A stretch of DNA of 64,000 nt, taken from NCBI GenBank assembly GCA_020248915.1, contig JADCGP010000012.1:62001-126000 (forward strand). The letters run 5' to 3'. Numbering within the stretch: the stretch's first letter is position 1; each line of letters begins with the position of its first letter. Positions 1-8,456 of this stretch are shown here, one piece after another. Below the pieces are notes generated by a model, which searched no databases, had not been told where the DNA came from, and saw nothing but the letters and a program-made list of their open reading frames with translations. The stretch comes from Rubrivivax sp. (GTDB taxonomy: Bacteria > Pseudomonadota > Gammaproteobacteria > Burkholderiales > Burkholderiaceae_C). A program made the position numbers and the translations under genes.

Positions 1-304
1 CGCCGAGATCCGTGAAGCCAACCTGTCGTACCTGATGCTCGCCCAGAGCCTGGTGCGCCACGACAAGGAGCAAGCGCTGTTCCGCCTCGGCGTGAGCGAG
101 GACACCGCGGAGATGATCGGGCGCCTGACGCCGGCGCAGATGATGAAGATCGCCACCGGCAACCAGCTGCTGTGTCGCTTCCGCATGGACGACGACATCG
201 TCTGGAACCTGCTGACCAGCCACGGCAAGGGCGCGGCCAACGACGGGATGAGCCGCCTGCACGCTTCGATCCTGATGGCCGGGCGGCACCAGGAAGCCGC
301 CTGA
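1..304 (+). CDS. flhD: Flagellar master regulator FlhD (5' end cut by window)
   Basis: FlhD pairs with FlhC in a heteromeric activator that switches on class II flagellar promoters with sigma-70. The reading frame is open from base 2, and about 100 residues are visible before the TGA at 302-304. The fragment begins AEIREANLSYLML, which is the conserved FlhD N-terminal region, so only a few residues are missing. The helical stretch with HDKEQALFRLGVS and the segment LTPAQMMKIA are typical of the family. flhC follows after 45 bases, so the two form one operon. The promoter lies outside the window. Confidence 0.96.
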   Translation, partial: AEIREANLSYLMLAQSLVRHDKEQALFRLGVSEDTAEMIGRLTPAQMMKIATGNQLLCRFRMDDDIVWNLLTSHGKGAANDGMSRLHASILMAGRHQEAA

Positions 305-349
305 AGCCACGCGCCCAGCAGACCAACGACCGACCCACAGGAGAGAGAC

Positions 350-916
350 ATGGCAAGGACCCGCAGCATCCTCACCGAGGCCCGGCAGATCGAGCGCGCG
401 GTGACGCTGATCCACCTGGGTGCCCGGCTCCAGGTGCTCGAGAGCGAGACCGACCTCAGCTACGAGCGGCTGCTGCGACTGTACAAGGAGGTCGCCGGGC
501 GCAGCCCCAGCAAGGGCCAGTTGCCGTTCTCGACCGACTGGTTCATGACCTGGCAGCCCAACATACACGCCAGCCTGTTCCTGAACATCCACGAGTACCT
601 GAACAAGGTGGCCGCGCTCGACGAGATCGACGCCGTCATCAAGGCCTACCAGCTCTACGTCGAGCAGGCCAGCGCCCAGGGCCTGGAGCCGATGCTCAGC
701 GTCACGCGCGCCTGGCGGCTCGTCAAGTTCGTCGACAACGGCATGCTGACGATGACCCCGTGCAGCCGCTGCGGCGGCCACTTCGTCACCCACCCGCACG
801 AGATCGCGCGCCACTTCGTGTGCGGCCTGTGCAACCCGCCGGCCCGCGCCGGCAAGGGCAAGCTCGCCGGCAGCCTCGGCGGGCTGTCGCGTGAATTCGC
901 CACGCCGGCCCACTGA
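350..916 (+). CDS. flhC: Flagellar master regulator FlhC
   Basis: FlhC is the second subunit of the FlhDC activator and makes most of the DNA contacts. The 188-residue product has the usual FlhC length. It carries the C-terminal zinc site as two CxxC pairs (Cys138, Cys141, Cys158, Cys161). A strong AGGAGAGAG ribosome site sits just before the ATG. It lies 45 bases after flhD, and two terminator-like hairpins follow about 80 bases downstream, so flhDC is probably a closed two-gene operon at its 3' end. Confidence 0.97.
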   Translation: MARTRSILTEARQIERAVTLIHLGARLQVLESETDLSYERLLRLYKEVAGRSPSKGQLPFSTDWFMTWQPNIHASLFLNIHEYLNKVAALDEIDAVIKAYQLYVEQASAQGLEPMLSVTRAWRLVKFVDNGMLTMTPCSRCGGHFVTHPHEIARHFVCGLCNPPARAGKGKLAGSLGGLSREFATPAH

Positions 917-994
917 ACGCATCGCGGCCGCCCTCAATCGCGTCCCCGCAGTTCCGATTCCCCGGAAGCTAGGTTCATTGCTCGTCTCCTCCTG

Positions 995-1045
995 GCACAG
1001 TCCTGCTGTGCTTTCATGCGGGTCCCCAGGGACCCGCTTTTCTTT
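995..1045 (+). terminator. Tandem rho-independent terminators after flhDC
   Basis: Two hairpins follow each other. The first is a 6-bp stem GCACAG/CTGTGC with a 5-base loop (995-1011), followed by TTTC. The second is a 9-bp stem GCGGGTCCC/GGGACCCGC (1018-1037), followed by TTTTCTTT. The second is a textbook intrinsic terminator. T-runs like this are rare in this GC-rich window, which strengthens the call. It separates flhDC transcription from the methyltransferase and mot genes. Confidence 0.85.
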
Positions 1046-1115
1046 GGTGCAACCGCGGCCGGAAGACGGCGCTGTTGGCCCGATGCGGCCGGCCCGGGCG
1101 CAGCGACACTGAGAC

Positions 1116-1940
1116 ATGCGACCGCCGAACCCTCTCCCGCTGCGGATGCGGCTGCCCTGGCCGCTGCCCGCCGTGCTGTGCTGGGGGCTGGGCTGGGCCG
1201 TCTTCGGCGCGCTCGGCGCCGCCGGCACGGCGCCGCCGCTGCCCGCGCTGGCCGGCGCGGCGGCCGCGCTCGGGTCGGCGCTTGCGATCGAGGGCGGCTG
1301 GAGGCGCGTCATCGCAGCCGCCGGATTCCCGCTGTCGGCTTGGGCGCTCGGCGCGGCGGCGGCCCCGCCGCCCTGGGCCTGGGCCGCGGCGGCAGCGCTG
1401 CTGCTGGCGCTGTACCCGCTGCGCGCATGGCGTGATGCCCCGTTCTTCCCGACCCCCGCATCCGCTCTGGCCGGGCTCGATGACGTGGTCCTTCCGCCTC
1501 CGTCGAGCGTCCTCGACGCCGGCTGTGGCCTCGGCCACGGGCTTCGGGCGCTGGCGCGGCTGTGGCCGCAGGCGCGGCTCCACGGCGTGGAGTGGAGCCG
1601 GCCGCTGGCCTGGGTCGCGGCGCATCGGCTGCCGGCGGCGTCGATACGGCGCGGCGACATGTGGGCGTCCAGCTGGACCGGCCACGACCTGGTCTACCTG
1701 TTCCAGCGCCCCGAGACCATGGAGAGAGCATGGGCCAAGGCGGCGGAAGAGCTGGCGCCGGGCGCCTGGCTCGTGAGCCTGCAGTTCGAGGTGCCGGGTG
1801 TACGGCCGGTCGCCTGCCTGGGGCGGCCCGGCCTCCATAGGGTCTGGATCTACCGGATCGACGCCCGGGCCGCCGCGGCAGCGCAATCTTCCGCACGGCC
1901 CACGACGGGCGGCTCAACCGCCGGCCGACCGCGCCGATAA
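1116..1940 (+). CDS. Membrane-anchored class I SAM-dependent methyltransferase
   Basis: The 274-residue product has a hydrophobic N-terminal part (about residues 10-100) rich in Ala, Leu and Trp that could form three or four membrane segments. A soluble class I methyltransferase domain follows. SAM-binding motif I is visible as VLDAGCGLGHG near residue 131, and an acidic HGVEWS strand 2 end follows about 25 residues later. The substrate is unknown. It is the only gene between flhDC and motAB. It follows the flhDC terminator, so it must have its own promoter or rely on leakage. Its stop codon forms the last bases of the motA sigma-28-like promoter. A role in flagellar or surface modification is only a guess from position. 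Confidence 0.75.
   Translation: MRPPNPLPLRMRLPWPLPAVLCWGLGWAVFGALGAAGTAPPLPALAGAAAALGSALAIEGGWRRVIAAAGFPLSAWALGAAAAPPPWAWAAAAALLLALYPLRAWRDAPFFPTPASALAGLDDVVLPPPSSVLDAGCGLGHGLRALARLWPQARLHGVEWSRPLAWVAAHRLPAASIRRGDMWASSWTGHDLVYLFQRPETMERAWAKAAEELAPGAWLVSLQFEVPGVRPVACLGRPGLHRVWIYRIDARAAAAAQSSARPTTGGSTAGRPRR
1914..1940 (+). promoter_or_regulatory. Sigma-28 (FliA)-type promoter for motAB
   Basis: TCAACCGC (1914-1921), 11 bases, then GCCGATAA (1933-1940). The -10 element is identical to the enteric FliA consensus GCCGATAA, and the spacing is the consensus 11. The final TAA is also the stop codon of the methyltransferase gene. The leader to the motA ATG is 64 bases. The same layout recurs at four other places in this window. 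Confidence 0.8.
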
Positions 1941-2004
1941 CGGGTCAGCCGTGCGGCCCCGGGCCGGTGCGGTCCTACACCGCCCGCCCCCTGCCCGCTG
2001 TCAC

Positions 2005-2868
2005 ATGTTCATCATCGTCGGTTGGATCGTCGTCCTCGGCTGCGTGTTCGGGGTCTACATCGCGCACGGCGGCAGCATGGGGCCGATCGCGAAGGCCCTG
2101 CCGTGGGAGATGGCGACAATCGGCGGCGCGACGCTGGGCGCGTTCCTCGTCAACAACCAGATGCCGGTGATCAAGGCCACCCTGGCCGGCATCGGGGCCT
2201 GCTTCAAGGGCAGCAAGTACACCAAGGACCGCTACCTCGAACTCCTCGCCCTGCTGTTCGACATTCTGCAGAAGGCGCGCAAGGAAGGCCTGATGGCCAT
2301 CGAGAAGGACGTCGACGAGCCGGCGAACTCGCCGCTGTTCCGCAAGCACGCCACCGTGGGCCGCGACCACCACGTCATCGAGTTCATCACCGACTACCTG
2401 CGGATGATGGTCTCGGGCAACCTGAACGCGCACGAGATCGAATCGCTGATGGACAGCGAGATCGAGACCCACCACCAGGAGGCGCACGCGCCGGTGGCTG
2501 CGATCACGCGGGTCGCCGGGGCGCTGCCCGCCTTCGGCATCGTCGCGGCCGTGCTCGGCGTGGTCAAGACGATGGGTTCGGTCGGGCAGCCGCCCGCGGT
2601 GCTGGGCGCGATGATCGGCTCGGCGCTGGTCGGTACCTTCCTGGGGATCCTGCTCGCCTACGCGTTCGCCGAGCCGCTGGCCGGCCTGCTGGAGCAGAAG
2701 GTCGAGGAGAGCAGCAAGGAGCTGCAGTGCATCAAGACGACGCTGCTGGCCAGCATGCAGGGCTACGCGCCCCAGGTGGCCATCGAGTTCGGTCGCAAGG
2801 TGCTGACGTCGACGACGCGACCGACCTTCGCCGAGCTCGAGGCGCACGTCAAGCGCAAGAAGGCATGA
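2005..2868 (+). CDS. motA: Flagellar motor stator protein MotA
   Basis: MotA forms, with MotB, the proton-driven stator that turns the flagellar rotor. The 287-residue product starts at the ATG giving MFIIVGW. An upstream in-frame extension exists but lacks family similarity and overlaps the previous gene. Membrane segments appear at the N terminus, around residues 30-50 and in two C-terminal helices. The third helix has the conserved proline in ALPAFGIVAAVLG, and the fourth reads GTFLGILLAYAFAEPLA. The charged cytoplasmic loop lies between them. motB follows after 35 bases. Confidence 0.96.
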   Translation: MFIIVGWIVVLGCVFGVYIAHGGSMGPIAKALPWEMATIGGATLGAFLVNNQMPVIKATLAGIGACFKGSKYTKDRYLELLALLFDILQKARKEGLMAIEKDVDEPANSPLFRKHATVGRDHHVIEFITDYLRMMVSGNLNAHEIESLMDSEIETHHQEAHAPVAAITRVAGALPAFGIVAAVLGVVKTMGSVGQPPAVLGAMIGSALVGTFLGILLAYAFAEPLAGLLEQKVEESSKELQCIKTTLLASMQGYAPQVAIEFGRKVLTSTTRPTFAELEAHVKRKKA

Positions 2869-2903
2869 CCCGGCCGCGCAGCGGCTGAACGGAGGGGCCC
2901 CGC

Positions 2904-3884
2904 ATGGCAGGCGACGCGAAGAAGCTGCAGCCGATCATCGTCAAGAGGGTCCGCAAGGGCGGGCACGCCGCTCATGGCGGTGCATGGAAGATCGCCTATG
3001 CCGACTTCGTGACGGCGATGATGGCCTTCTTCCTGCTGATGTGGCTGATCGGCAGCACGACCGATGGTGACAAGAAGGGCATCGCCGACTACTTCGCCGC
3101 GCCGCTGAAGATTGCGCTGCTGTCCTCCGGGTCCGGCGCGGGGGACAGCTCGCACGTGCTCAAGGGCGGTGGTCAGGACCTGACCCGGAGCGCCGGCCAG
3201 GTCAGGAACGGCGACGTCGAGGCCCCGCGCGGCACGGCCAGCGTGCGGGCGCTCAAGGCCGAGCAGCTGAGGGCGGAGATCTCGCGCCTGGAGGATCTGA
3301 AGCGGAAGATCGAGCAGAAGATCGAGAGCAATCCGCGTCTGGCCGGCCTGCGCTCGCAGATCCTGCTAGACATGACCGCCGACGGACTGCGGATCCAGAT
3401 CGTGGATGCGGACGGGCGCCCGATGTTCGCCAGCGGCAGCGCGGACGTGCAGCCCTACATGCGCGAGCTGCTGCAGGCACTGGGCGGGCTTCTGGCCGCG
3501 GTTCCCAACCGGCTGACGCTGGAGGGGCACACCGACGCCGCCTCCTTCTCCGCCGGGGAGCGGGGATACAGCAACTGGGAGCTGTCGGCCGACCGCGCCA
3601 ACGCGTCGCGGCGCGAGATGCTCCTCGGGGCCTTGCCGGAAGGGCAGGTGCTGCGCGTGCAGGGGCTGGCCTCGAGCGTTTTGCAGGTCCCGGCGGACCC
3701 GCGCTCGTCGGCCAACCGGCGCATCAGCATCATCGTCATGAACCGTGACGCTGAGGAGCGCGCTCTGCGCGGCAGCCTGATGCCGCTGGAGGCCGCGACA
3801 CCGGAGGTGGCGCCGGCGCCGGCGCCGCAACCGGCCGCGCCGCCGGCGGCCGCGCCCTCAAGTCGGCCCGAGCCCGCCCGATAA
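2904..3884 (+). CDS. motB: Flagellar motor stator protein MotB
   Basis: MotB anchors the stator to peptidoglycan and carries the proton-binding residue. The 326-residue product has a basic N terminus and one membrane helix starting at the [10 protein letters not shown] motif, with the essential aspartate at position 34. A plug and linker region follows. The C-terminal OmpA-like domain contains LEGHTDA and RRISI, which bind peptidoglycan. The tail is rich in Ala and Pro. The GGAGGGG ribosome site lies just before the ATG. The 3' end of the gene overlaps the cheY promoter, and its TAA is part of the -10 box. Confidence 0.96.
   Translation: MAGDAKKLQPIIVKRVRKGGHAAHGGAWKIAYADFVTAMMAFFLLMWLIGSTTDGDKKGIADYFAAPLKIALLSSGSGAGDSSHVLKGGGQDLTRSAGQVRNGDVEAPRGTASVRALKAEQLRAEISRLEDLKRKIEQKIESNPRLAGLRSQILLDMTADGLRIQIVDADGRPMFASGSADVQPYMRELLQALGGLLAAVPNRLTLEGHTDAASFSAGERGYSNWELSADRANASRREMLLGALPEGQVLRVQGLASSVLQVPADPRSSANRRISIIVMNRDAEERALRGSLMPLEAATPEVAPAPAPQPAAPPAAAPSSRPEPAR
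3858..3884 (+). promoter_or_regulatory. Sigma-28 (FliA)-type promoter for cheYZ
   Basis: TCAAGTCG (3858-3865), 11 bases, then CCCGATAA (3877-3884), 34 bases before the cheY ATG. It sits wholly inside the end of motB, and the motB stop codon TAA forms the end of the -10 element. It has the same 8-11-8 layout as the motA site, so cheYZ can be transcribed both by read-through from motAB and from its own FliA promoter. Confidence 0.77.
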
Positions 3885-3918
3885 CAGCAGCAGTCCGCTT
3901 GCCCCGAGGAAGCCCGAG

Positions 3919-4317
3919 ATGATCCCGCCCAGCGACCTGAAGTTCCTCATCGTCGACGATTTCTCCACCATGCGCCGGATCATCCGCGGCCTGCTCAAGG
4001 AGATGGGCTGCAACAACGCCGAGGAAGCCGAGGACGGTGCGGTGGCGCTGGGGATGCTGCGTGCGGGCAAGTTCGACTTCGTGGTGAGCGACATCAACAT
4101 GCCCAACATGAATGGCTTCGAGCTGCTGCAGGCCGTCAAGGCCGACGACACGCTGAAGCATCTGCCGGTGCTGATGGTGACCGCCGAGGCGCGCAAGGAG
4201 GACATCGTGCTGGCCGCGCAGAGCGGCGCTGCGGGCTACATCGTCAAGCCCTTCACGAAGGCCACCCTCGAGGAGAAGGTGCTCAAGATCCTGCACAAGC
4301 TGGTCGTCACCGCCTGA
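3919..4317 (+). CDS. cheY: Chemotaxis response regulator CheY
   Basis: CheY is a single-domain receiver that, when phosphorylated by CheA, binds the flagellar switch and changes rotation. The 132-residue product has the acidic pair in IVDD (residues 11-14), the phosphoacceptor Asp58 in VVSDINMP, the switch Thr in MVTAEA and the conserved Lys in YIVKPFT. It pairs with cheZ 27 bases downstream. No cheA is present in the window, so its kinase is encoded elsewhere. Confidence 0.97.
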   Translation: MIPPSDLKFLIVDDFSTMRRIIRGLLKEMGCNNAEEAEDGAVALGMLRAGKFDFVVSDINMPNMNGFELLQAVKADDTLKHLPVLMVTAEARKEDIVLAAQSGAAGYIVKPFTKATLEEKVLKILHKLVVTA

Positions 4318-4344
4318 GCGGCAGCAAAGCCCCCGGAGCCCCGC

Positions 4345-5034
4345 ATGAAGCTCGATACCGCCACCACCTCCCAGGCCGCGCACCCCGCCGCGATGGCTGC
4401 CGCAGTCCACGCCGGTGCGCACGCTGTCGCCCCGGCTGCCGCCCTGCAGGTCTCGCCCGAGGTGTACCAGCAGATCGGATCGATCACCCGGCTGGTGCAC
4501 GACACCCTGTCACAGCTGGGCGTGATGCCCAAGCTGCAGATCGCCACCGATGGCCTGCCCGACGCCCGCAGCCGGCTGAGCTACATCGCGACGAAGACCG
4601 CCGACGCCGCCAACAAGGTTCTGAACTCGGTCGATCAGGCCAAGGCCGAGCACACGCGCATCGCGGAGGCGGCCCGCGACATCGGCGACTGCATCGTCTC
4701 GGACCCGGTGAAGGCGGTTGCCTCGGGCGCAGTGCTGAACTTCGTCGAGGACGTCGAGCAGCGCACCGCGCGCATCGACGGTCACCTCACCGACATCATG
4801 ATGGCCCAGGACTTCCACGACCTCACCGGCCAGGTCGTGGCACGGGTGATCGGCCTGGCCGCAGACCTCGAGGACAGCCTCGTCAAGCTGCTGGTCTCGA
4901 TCGTTCCCGAGGACGAGCGTGTCAAGGTCGACAGCAACGCCCTGCACGGGCCGGTCGTGAACCCCGCGGGTCGCACGGACGTCGTGTCCAACCAGGGCGA
5001 GGTCGACGACCTGCTGGAGAGCCTGGGCTTCTGA
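4345..5034 (+). CDS. cheZ: CheY-P phosphatase CheZ
   Basis: CheZ removes the phosphate from CheY-P to end the signal. The 229-residue product has a low-complexity Ala/His-rich N-terminal extension (about residues 10-34), then the long helical hairpin. The conserved stretch QDFHDLTGQ (residues 155-163) carries the catalytic Asp/Gln region. The C terminus EVDDLLESLGF is the usual tethered CheY-binding peptide. The gene lies 27 bases after cheY and is followed by a 144-base gap before flhB. Confidence 0.95.
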   Translation: MKLDTATTSQAAHPAAMAAAVHAGAHAVAPAAALQVSPEVYQQIGSITRLVHDTLSQLGVMPKLQIATDGLPDARSRLSYIATKTADAANKVLNSVDQAKAEHTRIAEAARDIGDCIVSDPVKAVASGAVLNFVEDVEQRTARIDGHLTDIMMAQDFHDLTGQVVARVIGLAADLEDSLVKLLVSIVPEDERVKVDSNALHGPVVNPAGRTDVVSNQGEVDDLLESLGF

Positions 5035-5178
5035 CGCGGCCGCGCCGGGCACCGCCCGCGCAACTTGTCACAACCGTAACGCCGGGTCGATGACGACGGC
5101 GTTTCCGGCTCTTATCGGGCTCAAGCCCACCGCCTGCCCGGGCACCATCGCGGCGCTCCCCAGAGAGCCTGCCGCGAC

Positions 5179-6348
5179 ATGGCCGACGCCTCCCAGGAAA
5201 ACCGCAGCCTTCCCGCCACCCCGCGCAAGATCGAGAAAGCGCGCGAGGAGGGCCAGGTCGCGCGTTCGCGGGACCTGGCGCACCTGGCCGCGCTGGGCAG
5301 CGCCGTCGCCCTGATCGGCGCCTTCGCTCCGGAGATCACCGGCGCGCTCGCGCGCGCGATGGCAGACGGGCTGCGCTTCGACGCCGCGGCGCTGCGTGAC
5401 GCGCCGGCGATGGTCGACCGGCTGGTGGCCGCATCGGGCTGGTTCCTGCTGGCGGTGCTGCCGATCGGCGCGCTGAGCGTGGCGATGGCCCTCGGCGCCG
5501 GCGTGCTGGCTGGCGGCTGGAACTTCACCTGGAAGGCGCTCGACCCACGGCCGGAGAAGCTCGACCCGATCGCCGGGCTGAAGCGACTGCTGTCGGCGCA
5601 GCAGCTGGGCGACACGCTGAAGGCCTGCCTGCTCGCGCTGCTCCTCGGCGCGGCCGGCGCCTGGCACCTGGCCACGCAGGCTGCCGCCTACGGCTCGCTG
5701 CTCGCGCTGCCCCTGCCGCAGGCACTGGTCGCGGCGGGCGAGCTGGTCCGCGGTGGTCTGCTGGCGATGGCAGCGGTGCTGCTGGTCTTCGCCCTGGTCG
5801 ACGTGCCGCTGCAGCGGCAGCTCCTGCTGCGCCGACTGCGCATGAACGTCGAGGAGCTGAAGAAGGAGATGCGCGACGTCGAGGGCAACGCCGAGGTCAA
5901 GGGCAAGATGCGCCTGCGGATGCGCGAGATGGTCAACCGGCGCATGCTGGCAGCGGTTCCGCGCGCCGACCTCGTCGTGATGAACCCGACCCACTATGCG
6001 GTGGCGCTCCGGTACGAGGAGTCGAGGATGGCGGCCCCGCGCGTCGTGGCCAAGGGCGCCGACCTGCTGGCGCTGAAGATCCGGGACGTCGCGCGCGAAG
6101 CCAAGGTCCCGGTGCTGGAGGCGCCGCCGCTGGCGCGCGCGCTGTACGCGCACTGCGACGTCGACCAGGAGGTTCCGGCGCGCCTGTTTGCCGCCGTCGC
6201 CCAGGTTCTCGCCTGGGTATACGGCCTGCGCGACGCGGCCGCCGCCGGTCGCTCGCAGCTGGCGCCGACGCCCGTGCCGCAGGTCCCGCAGGACATGGAC
6301 CCGCTGTCCTCGCGGCCGGCCGCGGGCGCTGAGGGAGCCGCCGCATGA
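5179..6348 (+). CDS. flhB: Flagellar type III export switch protein FlhB
   Basis: FlhB is a membrane component of the flagellar export gate that switches from rod/hook to filament substrates after self-cleavage. The 389-residue product starts with MADASQENRS and the PATPRKIEKAREEGQVARS region typical of the family. Four membrane helices lie in about residues 30-210. The cytoplasmic domain carries the autocleavage motif NPTH at about residues 269-272. The C-terminal tail is rich in Ala and Pro. The last four bases overlap flhA (ATGA), so the two are translationally coupled. Confidence 0.97.
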   Translation: MADASQENRSLPATPRKIEKAREEGQVARSRDLAHLAALGSAVALIGAFAPEITGALARAMADGLRFDAAALRDAPAMVDRLVAASGWFLLAVLPIGALSVAMALGAGVLAGGWNFTWKALDPRPEKLDPIAGLKRLLSAQQLGDTLKACLLALLLGAAGAWHLATQAAAYGSLLALPLPQALVAAGELVRGGLLAMAAVLLVFALVDVPLQRQLLLRRLRMNVEELKKEMRDVEGNAEVKGKMRLRMREMVNRRMLAAVPRADLVVMNPTHYAVALRYEESRMAAPRVVAKGADLLALKIRDVAREAKVPVLEAPPLARALYAHCDVDQEVPARLFAAVAQVLAWVYGLRDAAAAGRSQLAPTPVPQVPQDMDPLSSRPAAGAEGAAA

Positions 6349-8456
6349 ACGGCCTGATCGCCACGCTCCGCGACGCGCTCGACCCGCGCCGGGCGAGGGG
6401 CGCCGCGCTGAAGGCGCTGGTGCTGCCCGCCTTCGTCGTGCTGATGCTGGCGATGATGGTGCTGCCGCTGCCGGCCTTCCTGCTCGACGTGCTGTTCACG
6501 TTCAACATCGCGCTGGCGCTGCTGGTGGTGATGATCTCCGCGCAGATGGTCAGGCCGCTGGACTTCGCGGCCCTGCCCACCGTGCTGCTGGTGACCACGC
6601 TGATGCGGCTGTCGCTGAACGTGGCCTCCACGCGCGTCGTCCTGCTGGAGGGCCACACCGGGCCGGGCGCCGCCGGCAAGGTGATCGAGTCGTTCGGCCA
6701 CTTCCTGATCGGCGGCAGCTTCGCCGTCGGCCTGATCGTCTTCGCGATCCTGGTGGTGATCAACTTCGTCGTCGTCACCAAGGGCGGCGAGCGCATCGCC
6801 GAGGTCGGCGCGCGCTTCGCGCTGGACGCGATGCCGGGCAAGCAGATGGCGATCGACGCCGACCTGAACGCCGGCATGATCGACGAGAAGGAGGCCCGGC
6901 GGCGCCGGGCCGAGGTGGCCGAGGAGGCCGACTTCTTCGGCAGCATGGATGGCGCCAGCAAGTTCGTGCGCGGCGACGCGATCGCCAGCCTGCTGATCCT
7001 GTTCATCAACATCATCGGCGGCTTCGCGATCGGCATGGCGATGCACGGCCTGTCGGCCGGCGAGGCCGCCCGCAGCTACCTGGTGCTGGCCGTCGGCGAT
7101 GCGCTGGTGGCCCAGGTGCCGGCGCTGCTGGTGTCGGTGGCTGCGGCGATGGTGGTCTCGCGGGTGGGCAAGGCCGAGGACATCGGCACGCAGATCCGGT
7201 CGCAGGTGTTCGACTCGCCGCATGCCATCGCGCTCACGGCGGGCATCGTCGGTGGCCTGGGCCTGGTGCCGGGCATGCCCAACCTGGTGTTCCTGGTGAT
7301 CGCGGGCGGGCTGGCCGCGCTGGCGTGGCAGATCGGGCGGCAGAAGAAGGCGGCTGCGCAGGCGGCCGAGACCGCCGAGTCGCGCCGTGCGCCGCCTCCG
7401 GCCGACGCCGAGGCGAGCTGGGACGACCTGACGCCGGTGGACACGCTGGGACTGGAGGTCGGCTACCGGCTGATCGCCCTGGTCGACAAGACCCGCAGCG
7501 GCGGCGGTGACCTGCTGACCCGGATCAAGGGCGTGCGGAAGAAGTTCGCGCAGGACGTCGGCTTCCTGCCGCCCCCCGTGCACATCCGCGACAACCTCGT
7601 CGACCTGCGGCCCAGCCACTACCGCATCACGCTGCGCGGCGCGGTGGTCGGGGAGGGCGAGGCCATGCCCGGCCTGTGGCTGGCGATCAACCCCGGCGGG
7701 GCCCAGCTGGCGCTGCCCGGGGCGAGCACCACCGACCCGGCCTTCGGGCTGCCGGCGGTGTGGATTGAGGAACGCCACAAGGAGACGGCCCAAATGGCGG
7801 GGTTTACGGTGGTTGATTGCCCCACCGTCGTCGCGACCCACCTCTCACACTTGATGCAGGTTCACGCCGCCCGGCTGCTCGGCCGCGTCGAGACGCAGAA
7901 CCTGGTCGAGCACGTGACGAAGCTGGCTCCGAAACTGATCGAAGACGTGGTTCCGAAGATGGTCGGTATCGCAACGCTGCAGCGCGTGCTGCAGCTGCTG
8001 CTGGAGGAAGGCGTGCACATCCGCGACATGCGCTCGATCGTCGAGTGCCTGGCCGAACATGCCGCCTCGGTCACGGACCCGGCCGAGCTGGCCCGTCGGA
8101 TCCGCACCCACATCGCGCCGGCAATCGTCCAGCACATCTACGGGCCGGTGAAGGAGCTCGACGTGATCGCGCTGGACCCGGACCTGGAACGCATCGTGAC
8201 CCACGCCCTGACGAGCCCGCATGGCGCGGCGCTCGACCCGGGCATCGCCGAGACGCTGACGGCGCAGGCCGCGCAGTCCGCACGCACCCAGGAGGATCGC
8301 GGCCAGCCGGCCTGCCTGCTGGTGCCCGATCCGATCCGTGCCCCGCTCGCTCGGCTCCTGCGCCGCGCTGCGCCGCGCCTGAAGGTGCTGGCGCACAGCG
8401 AGATCCCTGAGACCCACTCGATCCGCATCGGCTCGATCATTGGAGCGACCGCATGA
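6345..8456 (+). CDS. flhA: Flagellar export gate protein FlhA
   Basis: FlhA forms the nonameric ring of the flagellar export gate, couples export to proton flow and docks chaperones. The 703-residue length is normal. The N-terminal half holds about eight membrane helices and the conserved FHIPEP-family region (LPTVLLVTTLMRLSLNVAST). The C-terminal half is the soluble docking domain with MPGLWLAINPGG. Start and stop both overlap neighbours by 4 bases (flhB and flhF), which marks tight translational coupling. Confidence 0.97.
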   Translation: MNGLIATLRDALDPRRARGAALKALVLPAFVVLMLAMMVLPLPAFLLDVLFTFNIALALLVVMISAQMVRPLDFAALPTVLLVTTLMRLSLNVASTRVVLLEGHTGPGAAGKVIESFGHFLIGGSFAVGLIVFAILVVINFVVVTKGGERIAEVGARFALDAMPGKQMAIDADLNAGMIDEKEARRRRAEVAEEADFFGSMDGASKFVRGDAIASLLILFINIIGGFAIGMAMHGLSAGEAARSYLVLAVGDALVAQVPALLVSVAAAMVVSRVGKAEDIGTQIRSQVFDSPHAIALTAGIVGGLGLVPGMPNLVFLVIAGGLAALAWQIGRQKKAAAQAAETAESRRAPPPADAEASWDDLTPVDTLGLEVGYRLIALVDKTRSGGGDLLTRIKGVRKKFAQDVGFLPPPVHIRDNLVDLRPSHYRITLRGAVVGEGEAMPGLWLAINPGGAQLALPGASTTDPAFGLPAVWIEERHKETAQMAGFTVVDCPTVVATHLSHLMQVHAARLLGRVETQNLVEHVTKLAPKLIEDVVPKMVGIATLQRVLQLLLEEGVHIRDMRSIVECLAEHAASVTDPAELARRIRTHIAPAIVQHIYGPVKELDVIALDPDLERIVTHALTSPHGAALDPGIAETLTAQAAQSARTQEDRGQPACLLVPDPIRAPLARLLRRAAPRLKVLAHSEIPETHSIRIGSIIGATA

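Noticed and set aside
5112-5128. TTATCGGGCTCAAGCCC upstream of flhB
   Set aside because: It contains both a reversed -10-like and a TCAAG element, but neither has its partner at 11-12 bases on the correct strand.
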